In this document: positions 37,345-50,200 of the stretch, piece after piece
Position numbering within the stretch: the stretch's first letter is position 1
Layout: every line of letters starts with the position of its first letter
Assembly: GCF_018687715.1 (NCBI RefSeq)
Contig: NC_056765.1
Coordinates: 2,170,001-2,234,000, forward strand
Reading direction: 5' to 3'
Source of the DNA: Carya illinoinensis
Lineage: Eukaryota > Streptophyta > Magnoliopsida > Fagales > Juglandaceae
DNA: 64,000 bases
Made by a program: the position numbers and the translations under genes
Notes under the pieces: generated by a model
Told to the model about the DNA's origin: nothing
Seen by the model: only the letters and a program-made list of their open reading frames with translations
The model's database searches: none

Positions 37345-38043
37345 TGCTAGTCCCCTTTTTCATCTTTTTTTTTTGTTACCAATATTGGTGCGCTGGCATT
37401 TCAGAATTTGTCTTTTGCAAGCCTTGTCTATGTGTTAAGTTGCCAAGGCTGCCTTCTAAAAAGCGTTCTCTTTCTTAAGAAAGAAAAAGCGCACACTCTG
37501 GTTGTATAATAAAGTTATTGGTGTCTCCTCACCATGTACTCTTAATGTTATATCAACACATGGATCCTTCATGGCTAAAAACTTAATTTGAACCTAAATA
37601 ACTGATGAAGATCTTGGCAAGTTCTTATATTACATTGTGTACTTTGGTTTAAATGGGCTTCTAGCCCCTTCTCAAATTGTGTTCTGAAATTGAGCATTTC
37701 AAAATTGAGCAAATCGTTACTTTTGTGTCTGATACGAATGGTACATGAAAAGAAGTCCATTGGGTTTTGATTCACCATGTGAAGCACGTTTTACAGAACA
37801 AAATAAGTTTGTTGGCAATGCCTTTGTCTTGCATGTTTCAATGGTGATGTGATGAGAAAGTATTCTCATCGGTTTTAATTTTCTGCCATATTTTTTTATC
37901 TATTTTAATTGATCTGATTTTTTTTAGAACCGCATGGAGCAATGGGAGAGGATGTGGGAATCTGCCCAGTTTGCCGCTAAGTTTTTCATTCCAAGGATAT
38001 TGAGCATGTGCTTTGTTTGGTTGGCTCTCATTCTTCTCAATTG

Positions 38044-39128
38044 GTATGTCTCCTCACTATATAAGTTTTATTTTTGGCCTGCATTGAAATACAAACTTCC
38101 ATGATAGACCATGCAAGAAGAACAGAAAAAAATACTCTGCTCAATTATTGTAGGACCAAGCAGCAGCAGCCTCTTATACTAAAAACTTACGGAAATAATT
38201 TACTGTACTCCTTTACTTTTTTTAGTATCTTGCCTCCAAAAGTCTCCAACCCAAGTGCCAATTTTGCAGCATTGGCATCCGATTTCATTTTAGCAAAACT
38301 TGAAAATGGGCAACTAGAAAGAAAGAAATAAGAATTATGTTTTTCTATGTATCGTATTATCCATTGTACAGAAGTATCCCGAAATTTTGTGTGCAAGACT
38401 TCATCAAAGCAGTGAGAAGAAATGCCCCTTGTATTAGAGACCTTAGTCTTGGTCAAGAAAACCGGGGGGGGGGGGGGGTGGAAGCCATATAATTTGCCTA
38501 ATCTATTAAGATTATATAAAGAGAAATATTCTAATCATAAAAAGATTTTATAAAAGTGAACCTACAAATTCACATGGCTTGATGCGATGTTAGATTGTAA
38601 AATTATTTTTATTATAAAGTAGATATAAAGTATCACATGTAGTAACGTCAGTTTGTAAATTTATTTTTATGAAATTTAATTATGGCCGTAACATTTCTAT
38701 TGTATAAAACGACATGATCATTATCATCCTGTTATATTTAATTGTATATGTCCGAGTTGCTGAAAATGATCCTATTTTCAACTAAATGGAGGTAATTGAT
38801 CACAAAAGTAATGATAGATATAGTCCTAGTTAGGGTATGCAACCTTTGCACATTTTCTTTAAAAAGTAGTGAGGCTTATAATTAAAAAAATAATTTCTAT
38901 ATTGATCTCATATTTATCTCTTTTTTAAAAGGGAGTGTGCCTAATTTATACAATATAGCTATGACTGTAAATATCATTTCTTTTAATTCCAACGACTACT
39001 TCATTATCGGATGCCCTAAATATACTAATTCATATAGCCTTTATTCAAATTGGACCTTTTAATTTAGACAATAAAATAAAATAAACAACATTTCAATCCC
39101 CATTTATATTTTTTTTCACTTAATTTGA
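38044..39128. other. Intergenic stretch of copy B, left of the MULE
   Basis: Follows copy A from after exon 6 to about 11579, but skips exon 7 (9950-10755) and a ~135-bp piece near 9732-9865. Contains a G run (38464-38478). No gene. Confidence 0.75.
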
Positions 39129-39137
39129 ATATTTTTA

Positions 39138-39400
39138 GGGTTAATTACACTTTGCCCCCTCCAACTATCACTTAATTCACAATGTGCCCCCGAAACTATT
39201 GATTATATCAAAGTGGACCCTTTTAGTTTCAAAATGCACCAATCCCCCCTTCCGTCTACAATGAGCGTTACATGGAACGGAAGACTCACCCACGTGCTTC
39301 TCACATGCACGTCCTTCAATGCAAAGACAAAATCACCCTCACTCCATCGGCTTCCATTTCTCCAAACTGAACTTCATATCCGAAAAATCCCAAACTCCTT
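39138..39400 (+). repeat. MULE left terminal inverted repeat
   Basis: Pairs with the reverse complement of 46930-47192 over about 260 bp. Shared landmarks: GGGTTAATTACACTTTG, aactatcact(t/c)aatt, aaactattgatt, catggaacggaagactcacc-like, and tgaacttcatatcc. The open frame across 39213-39464 is only TIR sequence. Confidence 0.85.
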
Positions 39401-39988
39401 CACCAAAACGACTCGTTTTATTAATGCCCGAAAACGGTTTCATTTCAAAGTGAAGAACATCTAGCTTGAAGCCAATGGGCGTGATGGAGAAATAAGCTTG
39501 GGCAGATTGCAGATGGAGTGAAGCGAGGAAGAACCCTAGCAAAGCTACCGACCACGAATGCTAGAAATGAATCCATTTTGTAGAGCACTAATTCAAATTG
39601 CTTTCTCAGTCGCAATAAATATATTACTTGTATTGATAACAAATCTTTGGCCTTGAAGTAGCTCAAGAATGCTAGAAATAACTGTATGTTGTCAGGTGAA
39701 AAAATTATTCGAGTTTATTATAGCTCAAGAATGCTTTAAATGACTATACATTGTAGCTTAGCAATGTTCCAGTTTATTTGTCATGATATTGATTTGATAC
39801 CATGCTTAGACAATATTCCAGTTTAATTTGTTAGGATTCTTTTCTCCTTTTGTATAAAGCTGCAGTAGTCTGTAAAGAATGGTATTGATTAATTTTATAG
39901 AGCAAAAAGCTTTTGGCTCATCAACCTCTATTTTGAGATCTTAGGTTTCATACTCATAATCATGACATATTTCAATAAGTTGTGAAAG

Positions 39989-40414
39989 ATGTCCATTGGT
40001 TCATCTAGCACAAGTTGGGGTGGTAAAGCACCACTGGATGGTCCATTTTGCCATTGCAAACTTTGGGCATGTCTAAGAGTGTCAACTACGGATAATAATT
40101 ACAAAAGGAAGTTCTGAAAATGCCCATATTGGACTCCTGGTTGTCAACATGGGGGTGGAGACAGGTTTTGTACATTTTTTTATTGGGTAGAAAATAATTT
40201 TTGCTTCATGTATGGAGATGTTGTTGGCCAGCTACAAGATAGACTCCGGATACGGAGTCGTGAGTTCAAGATTGAGAAGTCCGAATTAGAGGCTAACTTA
40301 GTGATGGAGAGGGAGAGCATGGAGCATATCCAAGATTTTTGTATAAGGAGAAGGAAAAATCTAAAAACTTGTGTAAAAAATACAATAACTGCATATGGTG
40401 TGGTGTCACTGTAA
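39989..40414 (+). pseudogene. GRF-type zinc-finger protein inside the MULE
   Basis: From ATG 39989 the frame reads a short Ser/Gly leader and then a GRF-like zinc finger: CHCKLWACLRVSTTDNN, a KRKF segment, KCPYWTPGCQHGGG, and TFFYWVENNF. A helical charged tail follows (REFKIEKSELEANLVMERES). One in-frame TGA (40106-40108) falls at the position between RKF and KCP. The total is 141 codons plus stop. GRF fingers bind single-stranded nucleic acid in known proteins, and small GRF proteins are often found with plant transposons. It may be a captured host gene or a second MULE gene. Opposite in orientation to the transposase. Confidence 0.7.
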
Positions 40415-40944
40415 TTGTTCTAGTTATTGCTGTTATCTGCATGAAAATGTCCCATCATCTTGATGAAGGTCACCATTACTTGATGATAGCGTAGGATTAG
40501 TTAATGTAAATTTTTTGATGTCTATTAGCTCTAGTTGTTGTATTGGATATCACTTGTTGTATGTAATTTGATTATGGAGTGAATTTTGTGGCAACAACTT
40601 ACTGTATTAATAATTATTAATAATAATGTCACCCTACATAAGTAAATCCCTTAATTGGAATGTGCCTGCTTGGACCATTACAACACTTGTTTTTCAATAA
40701 CACCATAACACCATAAAACCTAATCTCATTATAACACCATAAAACCTAATCTCACCATAACACTAATAATAACAAAAAATGTGCCCATTTGGACCATTAC
40801 AACAAAAGTTTTCCAATAACAGAAATGTCATTAAACCCTAAAGTACACCATTACAACAACACGTCAATATTGTCAGTTTGGTCTCTTTTGTTTCCACTTC
40901 TTATATTCGTTTATCCTCTCCACACCTGAAGATGACTCTATACC

Positions 40945-43900
40945 TGTGACGCCCCCAAATTTCCGTTTGGAATTGGACGAACATTTGAAACGTCAAGACA
41001 TGCAACACATGGTACCTGCCCCCGTTCATGACATATAAGATCCAATGTTCCTAACATGCATATAATATTATGCAATATTCGCAGCGGATAAATTTTTCTT
41101 TAGCAATACTATGCACCAAATTAAAAATATCCCAAATGCTTAAAACATACTTCATATATAAAGACCCATTGAACAACTAAGATCATAATACTAGTCTAAA
41201 ATGCTTATGATCCAAAAGGTATTGGAGATGCAACTCCATCGTACAAATAATAATTTGCGTTAACTACTATATTAATATTGACATTGCATCGTCGCTCAGT
41301 CAACTGTGTCTAGTTGGTCAGCTTCTGATTCTCCTTCAGGTCCTGTAACAAGATCTACCATTCGGGAGGAATGGTAGTTGGGACTACTACAGTTAGATTT
41401 GATTACAAATCTCAGTAAGTTAACAACAACTTCTACACAGGGTAATGATGCATGGATGACAGTAAAAGTATGAATGTATAATCAAATTCATAAGTAATTA
41501 AAGCATAACTTGATGTACAATATTGCATAACTGACATAACTTAAATTGAAACGTGAACTGAATTTGACTTAACATGAACTTGTTCTGAAACTTGTCTTAA
41601 CATGAACTTATTCTGAAACTTGATTTAACATGAAAAATACATACTCCACAATTGTTGTAGCCTCATGTACATATCATAATTGACATAACTTAAATTGAAA
41701 CATAAACTGAACTTGACTTGACGTGAACTTGATCTGAAACTTGACTTAACATAAAAAATACATACTCCACAGTTGTTGTGGCCCCATGTATTCTACGTGT
41801 AAATACATATTCCACAGTTGTTGTGGCCCCATGTGTTCTACACATCATAATGCAGTTAAATACATACTCCACAGTTGTTATGGCCCCATGTGTTCTACAC
41901 ATCATAATGCAGTTAAATACATACTCCACAGTTGTTGTGGCCCTATATATTCTACAAGTCACAATGCAGTTAAATACATACTCCACAGTTGTTGTGGCCC
42001 CATGTATTTTACGCGTCATAATGCAGTTAAATATATACTCCACAGTTATTGTGGCCCCATGTATTCTACGTGTCACAATTTCTGTGTCTCACGTAGTGTA
42101 TGCGTCACAATTGCTGTAACCTCATACTTCGTATGCCATAGTTGTTGTGGACCCCACGAAACTGAATGTAACTCAAGATGAAACGTGACTAGCGTACGAA
42201 AAGATTGAAGTTCTGACGTAACATAACGTGACTTGAACATAACTTGAAATACATGACCAACTTGAGATAGAAATATTTCGTAACATGGCATAACATATAA
42301 TAGACAACATATTTAACATGACATACTTGCAACAGTGAATATTACATGACTTGACATACATGTAATAGATGGCATACTTAGCATGATGTACTTGTAATGT
42401 ACAGTAATACATGACAGAATATATTATGTAACAGATAAAAATTGATAATAGAATAAATTCTGTATAACAGACAATTATGTGATGACTTGACATGGCATGA
42501 CATATATGATAACACACATACATACACTGCTAGTAAGTTAAAAGCTAACTTACCTCGATCTCCCCGTTTCTTATAAAACTCAAGCGCGATCACGAGGAAC
42601 TGTAATTGGTAATTCTAAAAGTTAGCACTAAATCACTAATAATTTGATATATGTAAAATACTAACTTAAAGAGTAAACTTTCTATTTTACTCTCTACATG
42701 TAGGAAAATGACTGTTTTACCCATAACTTAAGGATTTTGCATACTAATTCCAAAAGTCACAAAAATTTACATGTCTCATGTAAATTTTGTCCTCAACTCA
42801 AATATCAATTTAGAAAAATTTAAAATCAATCACAACTATTAAAACTCCGTAGGGCCGAAATTCTCATATGCTATTTCTATTGATTTTTGTTTTTAACTTA
42901 TTTTGATTAACCTTTTGATCTATAACTTATAAGGATGTGATCTTCAAACCAAACCATTACATGGTTTAAAAAGATGTCCTAAAATATATATAAGTTTCTA
43001 ATTCAAGATCACATGGTTAAACATTAATCAAAACATAAATTGAGCCAATAACATCCACACTTTGGTGTATCCGAATATCTCTTTGCATAAAATTTCATAT
43101 CTTTGAAACTAATATCAAATATCTTCAAAATAATAATATAAGATGTATATAAGATGCTTAGGATCCTCCAATAAAATTATCAAAGTCATTGGAATAGGTT
43201 TCGACCACCCAAGAGTTAAACTTTCTCAAAACAGAAGCTGTTTTTCCTCTTCCAGTTTCTAAGTTTCTAAATCTAAGAAAATCTTTCATCAAAACCTTTA
43301 ATCATGCAAAAATTCTCAACCAATAATCATATACACATGTTAATAATACTCTATTAAAATTTCGGACCAATATTTATCTATTAGTTTGGTCAAAAAAGCC
43401 AAACTATAACATATTATCCAGTTTATATTCCAGAATGACCTTTTTATAGTTTACATAATATTTGACTGATCAAATGATCTTCAAATGGGATAAATAAGAT
43501 ATCCACGTAAACTAAACTAAAAAATGAACAACTTATATGAAGGAGAATTTATGATAAAACACTTACAAAAGCTTCAAAATGGGTATGTAAAAAAACTCCT
43601 AAAAGCTGTCAGAGAGAGAGTGTTTGTTATTCTTTTAATAAAAAGTGTAAATGAAGATAATTTCGTGGGGGGTGGTTGGAGATACTTATGAATGAGATAT
43701 GGAAGAGATGAGGCTGGAGTGAGAGTTGAGTGTAGGTCTCTCTTACCTAGAGTGAGAGTTAAGTGTAGAACTCTCTTACTCGATAATATCTACAAAAATC
43801 ATCTCAAGATATTTTTTACCCAATAATATCCACGAAATTAGCTCAAGATATTTTTATCCAATAATATCCACAAAATTAACTTAAGATATTTTTATCCAAT

Positions 43901-44195
43901 AATATCCACAATTTTGAACCGACGTTTCGTCCGAAAATATGAAAAAGTGTTATTACGCCATAAGACCTTAAATGACCCTCTGAGTCTAATGGCACAAACC
44001 ATAATACATTTTGACACTTCTAACTATCTCCAATAATCAAAAACACACTTCTGATACCATAGTAGATAATAACACTAACTATGTAGTTAGACTAAAACCT
44101 ATACGATTAATGAATTCGTAAAAACTTATGAAATCTTCACGAGGTTCCTAAAGCTAATAGAAATTTCACAATTGAATTTCTAGCGGACTGTTACA
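40945..44195 (-). mobile_element. Solo LTR, probably Ty3/gypsy, nested in the MULE
   Basis: 3251 bp flanked by the perfect 5-bp duplication ATACC (40940-40944 and 44196-44200). Read on the minus strand it begins TGTAACAGTCCGCTAGAAAT and ends GGGGGCGTCACA, canonical TG/CA ends. It has no internal coding region. The second member at 52917-55824 shares both ends and most of the body. Great length and the TGTAACA/CGTCACA ends suggest the Tekay/Del group; this is from memory of such ends. Confidence 0.88.
41765..42085 (+). repeat. 57-bp tandem repeat in the solo LTR
   Basis: The motif CCACAGTTGTTGTGG or close variants starts at 41767, 41812, 41869, 41926, 41983 and 42040. The last five are exactly 57 bp apart, with 'catgtnttctacacatcataatgcagttaaata' between them. 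The inner CCACAGTTGTTGTGG is itself palindromic. Overlapping open frames across it are repeat artefacts. Confidence 0.9.
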
Positions 44196-44203
44196 ATACC
44201 CTT

Positions 44204-46450
44204 TCATTTCTGTACTGATACATTAGCCTTGGCTGGAGGCACTTGGGTGTTGGGTGACAGTTGACCAACTCTGAATTGCATGCCTCCCCTTCCAGGATTG
44301 CCCCTAGAACACAGTCTTACTTGTGTTGGATTGCTTATATCAACGTCTAAGTCTACAAACACAAGTCTATGTATACTAGTCTGTGAGTGGTGGCCCCTAA
44401 GTCTTACATACCGCCTGCTGGGTTGCCGTTTGGCCAACATCTTTATATGACCCACAATATTGTTGGCTGTGAAGGCTTTGACATTTGAGGTTGTGAAATG
44501 ACCTAGTAGCACATTTAAATGTAAATTAACATTCTCAATATTTTCAATATATATAAATGAATACTGTATAGTAAATAAGGAACTGGTAGGCACTAACTTG
44601 TTCATCTACATTTATGGAAATAGCTTGAAATTCTACTGAAGAAGTGAAGGAGGGTGTGCCTGCTTTCCCACACGGACATTTTCTTCTAATGTAATCACCT
44701 TGCTTACATCTCGAATAGGTCATATGCACACCAGTTTTCATCAACTTGTTTGCTTCTTGTTGATCGTCCTTATTTTTTTTTCGATGTTTCTTTGGCCTCC
44801 CGGGTTGTTTCCTAACCTCAGGAGTAGTGGGATTCTCGTATGTGGTAGTGAGCCACTGATCCCCACTAGGCATAGGGTAAATTAAAGGCTCGTATGCTAC
44901 CCTCCACATCTGAGCACTATAGTAATGGTGCACATATTCCTTAGGGTCTTGGTCAAAATACACAATACATGTGTATGCATGAGGGTATGAAATACCTGTC
45001 ATGTCTTATCTCAAACATGAGCAGGTCCTTTTTTCCAAATCAACCACATATTGCCTACCAATATTGTTAACTTCAAACTGACCACATCCTGCATATGTTG
45101 GAGTACAATAGATGGACAGGTCATGCATAAGTTCAAGCTTCGCAACTATCCGAGGTGTGATTGTATTCTCCCATTTATCAATTACTTCCCTTTTTAACTG
45201 ATATCGTCTCATGAGTTTCTTCCGTATGGTCTCCACCATAGTCACAATTGGCTTATCTTGTGCTTGTAGAATATACACGTTGAAACATTCACTAAGATTA
45301 TTCACTACCAAATCAGACTTTGGAAATGTTTTAAACTATGCTCTAGACTATTGTGATGGGTTCATGACGTTCAGGTAGTTAGATGTAGGTTGACTGAGGG
45401 CTTTCAGTTCCTCCATAACACTCTCAAAGTCCCTTTTGGTGTATGTTGTGGTTGGCTGCCACAATTTCTCATTCAGAGCCACACCCATGTGGCCAAAAAA
45501 TTGGCATATAAATGCTTCGCACAAATACAACTATCATTATAAGGCACCAAATCCTCCATTGCTGGCTTTAAACCCTATAAAAAATATTCCACAAGTGGCT
45601 CATTTAATAGGTTTTAGTTAATAGATTATATTGAAAGATTTACAAAATTACTTTTTGTCTATCACTGATAAATGTCCACCTGCCTTCAGGTTGCTGTCCA
45701 AGATCGGATATAAGTGTCTCAATAAACCATCCCCAACTATCCTTTAACTCTGCCTCCACAATGGCCATGACAATTGGGTACATGTTATCATTGGCATCCC
45801 TACCCACAACACCTAGGAGTTGCCCTTTAAATGGTCCTTTTAAGAAACAGCCGTCTAAACCAATTAATGGTCTACAACCAACCTTAAAACCCTTTCTACA
45901 TGCTGTCAATCATACGCACATCCTTTGAAAAATAGGAGGTAACTCATAAGCTATTCGTTCCACCCTAATTAACAAACAACTACCTTGATTCCTTTTCTTC
46001 AGGGTCTCACAATAGTCCCATACCTTAGCATACTGATCTCTATGGCTACCAAATATGGCCTGTTCTAAGGCGACGTGCTGCTGCTTCCTCATCCTCCTCA
46101 TCCTCACTCACATCTTCTTCAACGTGATGATCATGCAAAAAAGACTCGCACTAAAGTTAGAGAATGAGACACAAGATATAAATGAGCCACTTGTTGATCC
46201 TGAAGCGCAGACACCATAGACAACACATCATGGTCAGATGTAAGTAATTTAAGACCATTGTGCATCTCCAAGCCAGGCTGTCTATAGTCAACTAGGTCAC
46301 AATCATATGTATCTCAATCCATGATAGCTCATCCTCATCATATGGTTCATGGTACACATCAGTTTTACCCCTAACATATTCTCCATTCTGCCTCCTATCA
46401 ATTACCCCACCATTATGAACTTGAAATAACAAATTCTTTGTAGACATCTT
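44204..46450 (-). pseudogene. MULE transposase (degenerate)
   Basis: Minus-strand pieces in order: N-terminal part from the ATG near 46448 (VHNGGVIDRRQNGEYVRGK, YHEPYDEDELSWIE); 46107-45910; the DDE domain at 45909-45640 (LIGLDGCFLKGPFKGQLLGV, MYPIVMAIVEAELKDSWGWF, WTFISDRQ) with first acid in GLDG and second in ISDR; a CAKHLYANF motif near 45515; the SWIM zinc-finger region near 45060-45010 (QYVVDLEKRTCSC) and 45002-44880 (HAYTCIVYF); a basic RKQPGRPKKHRKK segment near 44815; and a CX2-type knuckle (RCKQGDYIRRKCPC) near 44700. At least four stops or shifts separate these pieces. The family cuts and pastes the element through its TIRs; this copy cannot. Confidence 0.9.
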
Positions 46451-46929
46451 ACAAAATATTGTCTATTAAATTAGTCATGGACCGTACTTAATTATTAGAC
46501 CAACATAAAGTAAACTTCATACCAATTATTGGACCAAATAGATAAATTTGAAACTTTTCCTATGCAAGGGAACACCTCTGTGGTACCTTTGTCACAACCC
46601 AACAACAAAGACAATAACAACACGGACATGTTATTGTGTTTTCAGATTGGGACAACATTGGACTCACCCACGTGCAACATTGGACACGGACATCCTCAAA
46701 ACCGAGTAATTTGTCATTCCAAATTTGTCAATTTCCCACAAAAAATATATAAATTCGATTATGACATAGATGAACTCATTTCAAGATAGACTCATCTCTA
46801 CGGCACCCACTATGCGAAGAAGATAGATACCAACTCGATGAAGATGAACGAAAATATATGATGAAGCCAAACAAAACACCAATGCGAACAGCAATCGATC
46901 GATGGTCAGTGGTTTCCGAGTTAGGGTTT

Positions 46930-47192
46930 TCAAATTTTGGATTTGGGGATATGAAGTTCAGTTTGGGAAAATGGAAGCTGATGGAGTGAGGGGTGATTTT
47001 GTTTTTGCACTGAAGGATGTGCATGTGAGAAGTACTTGGGTGAGTCTTCTGTTCCATTTAACGCTCAATTTAGACGAAAGTGGGGGATTGGCACGTTTTG
47101 AAAGTAAGAGGGTCCATTTTGATGCAATCAATAGTTTTAAAAGTATATTGTAAATTGAGTGATAGTTAGAGGGGACAAAGTGTAATTAACCC
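46930..47192 (-). repeat. MULE right terminal inverted repeat
   Basis: Reverse complement matches 39138-39400 over its whole length, with roughly one difference in seven to ten bases by eye. The open frame 46902-47153 is TIR sequence and not a gene. Confidence 0.85.
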
Positions 47193-47201
47193 ATATTTTT
47201 A

Positions 47202-50200
47202 TAGGTGGCCAATTTATATGGTAACACATTATAATGCTTTTTGGATCTCAAATTTTAGGTTTGAAACTAATTTAACCCAAAACTTTGACATGATGCAGCG
47301 ATTTCATGATCTCCACTACACCCACACAACTAAAAATTTAGTAAGGCCCGGCTTGGATGCCCAGATGAGGTACAAATAGTTAGAAATAAAATCTTATCTC
47401 ATATCTAATTTTTCGACTGATGCTACAGTAATGGTATCAAAGGTCTTTTCACTCTGACTCTTAACCTAATAATTTTTCCCAAAATGACTATTCTATTATT
47501 CCTAGACGTACTATTACTATGAGTTAACTTGAATGGTCGAAAAGACGTGGGTAGATTTTATAAAAGTAAATTTATAAATTCACATGACCAATGATCGAAA
47601 CTTATTCATTGTTTTCGATTAAAAAATTAGTTACGTATAAAATCATACAACTGAGTCACACTATTATAATAATAATTGGTGGCTTACTAATCCCATAAGA
47701 TCCAATTCGTCATGAAAAGTGCTATAGACATAGGAATTTCGCAAGATTCATGTGATGATTTGTTTGATCTAGTACTTGACAATAAAAATAATTTTATAAT
47801 TTAAAGTATCACATTAAACTATATCAGTTTATGATCTTATTTTATGCAATCCTTTTGTAGCTAAAGTATTTCTCTATCCACATTAATCTAAAGTGGAAAA
47901 CTGAATCTAAATTCAATAATTAGGAAACTCATTTATTATATTTGCTTGTAAAATGAATGTTATGCCCACCAAAAATACAATCACCTCAAGTTATTGTTCG
48001 AACATGATGACTTCAAGTGGCCCGGAGGAAGACTATGAACATATGAAGTAAACTTTACAATAAGTATCATTCATTTAATGCTAGTAATTAGCTGTTCCAA
48101 TAAATATTGTATGGTCCACTTTAAATGTCTATCTCTTCCATTTAAAATCATCGAATTCGAACAAGATGTTTTAACTCTCTCCAAAAATAAGTTTTTGAAA
48201 TTGGAAATAATACTTCCAACGAGAAATATCAACAATATTTGTAATTTTTAAAAATATATATTTAAAGAATTTGAAAAAAAAAAAATAGGCTATCCATTTA
48301 TTTTTCGAAATTCACTCTGTAGGTGTAGCAGTGCCCTTCCCAAATATACATTTTTGTGAAGCTAGGGATCCAGCTTTCGCATGCATTCGCCACCCATCAT
48401 GACGACGAGTGCTACCGCACTTTGCCATCCATTTCCAATATTCACCTTTGCTCACGTGTAACACCATTATTAATTATATAAAATATTTTAGATATAAAAT
48501 AATTATATAAAAATAAATTTATAAATTAATATAATTTGATATGATACGTCAATTTATAATCTAAATGATTGTATAAAACTACATACCATTTATAAGTTTT
48601 ATTTTATATAATTTTTTTGTATATATAGTAAATTTTATTACTTATTATATATTATTATTATATATAATAATAATAATAATAATTACCTACGTATATACGT
48701 AGCTAGTTTCAAACGGGTTCGAGGGTACGATCAATGAGTGGGTTATGACTGGACAGGATATATATAAACATAATCTCCTTTGATATATATTATGTGGATG
48801 AGAAATGATCTTAATGATCTCTCATTAATAAGCTCTTGTAATATAATTACCACCCATGTTTAGAAAATGGAACGAAAATAATTAAATAATTTTTTGAAAA
48901 ACAAGCTAATTAATTAAGGAATTAACTAGCTCTAATTAATAGTAGAGTAATGTTACATACAGTCATTTTTACGTACTTTTTACACACTCCACTGATATAA
49001 TTGATTATATCAATTTTTTTTATACGTAATCAATCACATCAGTGGAGTGCGCAAAAGAGTACGTACACAAAAATGATTGTACATAAAATTTTTGTTAAAA
49101 GTATATATTTCATATTAACTAGCTCTAATTAAACCCATGACTTGATAATAGAATAATTCTTTTATATATATATATATATATATATACTAACTATGTTTCA
49201 TTTGTTTTAGTTGCTTGTTTAATTAACCTCAAATAAATAGGAAATGGAAGAGATCAGATATTAAAAGATAGTCATGTGCATAATCAATTAAGCAATTGAC
49301 CAAATACCCATTTGAGGGTGATAATCAATATTATAATTTCCAAATATTTTGGCTCAAAACATAAAAATTAAGGAATTAAACAGAACCATACATGTAGGAT
49401 AAGGAAAACTTACATATAAATCATCAAGTCAAGTGATCATCTACGGCAAAAGATAAAAAAAAAAAGAGTAAAAAAAAAAAAAACTGAAGAAGAATATCCA
49501 CTTGTTTTGAAGTCACGTGTTTAGGTAAGCTAGCTTTATATCAAACATGTTATGATCTATACGTACGTCGACACAGCATTAATTATTTGCTGCCTCGTTA
49601 GGCATGCAGTAACAGCCAATATTAATACATGGCTAGCTGTCGGGCAAACCATACATACATACTAACTCTCTGTACACCTACGTACGTACGAACGTACGTA
49701 CACTTTATAATATTCATGTACGTACGTACAGTAGCCCCATGAAATTCTTGATCTCCTGCGCCTAGACCAACACGTTTCTTCTATTTTGGTTGGATTTAAT
49801 TCCCATGCACTGATCTCGATCTGATCTTTTGGCCAGCTACGAAAAAAAATGTACGTGTATTTGTAGTCAGTTATATGTTAAGAAGATTATCGTTTCTTAT
49901 TCAAATGAGTTTATTCTAATTAGTAATATTCATTCTCAACACAATTAATAATTTATTATAAATACTCATTTTTCTTGTAATAACATGGCGACGACCAAAT
50001 ACTATTATATATATATTATATACATGAATAATATCTTTGGCAAACGAGATGATATAATATTAGAAATTCTCAAAACTTCTTACAATTTTCTTTTCAAATA
50101 TCACTTAAATATAGAACTGTTTTCAATTTTAAGTTTTCAACTTTTTCATCTAATCATAATTATTTTATTATTACAAGTTCTACAAACTTTAAAAAAAAAA

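Larger units (their letters stand above)
30855..38043 (+). pseudogene. RNF25-like pseudogene (exons 3-6 only, interrupted by a copia element)
   Basis: The exon equivalents are 30855-30992, 31985-32124, 32225-32334 and 37928-38043, all close in sequence to the intact gene and with splice sites kept. It is dead for several reasons. Exons 1-2 lie outside the duplicated block and exon 7 is deleted. The first RING cysteine is Tyr (TAT at 32030-32032 where the intact gene has TGT at 8340-8342). Exon 6 has TAA at 37978-37980 in place of AAA. A 4.8-kb copia element sits in intron 5. No sequence in front looks like a replacement first exon. Confidence 0.92.
39138..47192 (-). mobile_element. Mutator-like element (MULE), degenerate autonomous type
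   Basis: The 9-bp target-site duplication ATATTTTTA is perfect (39129-39137 and 47193-47201), and the same 9-mer occurs once at the empty site in copy A (11575-11583). The terminal inverted repeats are about 265 bp long and start GGGTTAATTACACTTTG. Inside are a decayed transposase gene on the minus strand (44204-46450) and a GRF zinc-finger reading frame on the plus strand (39989-40414). A 3.25-kb solo LTR (40945-44195) inserted later. Total 8055 bp, about 4.8 kb without the LTR. Decay (several stops in the transposase) makes it inactive on its own. Confidence 0.95.

Noticed and set aside
41690..42181. Overlapping open frames of 113-131 codons in the solo LTR
   Set aside because: They are repeat-unit translations of the 57-bp array, open in several frames at once.
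46902..47153. Open frame of 83 codons near the MULE right end
   Set aside because: It lies wholly in the terminal inverted repeat and has a mirror image at the left end.
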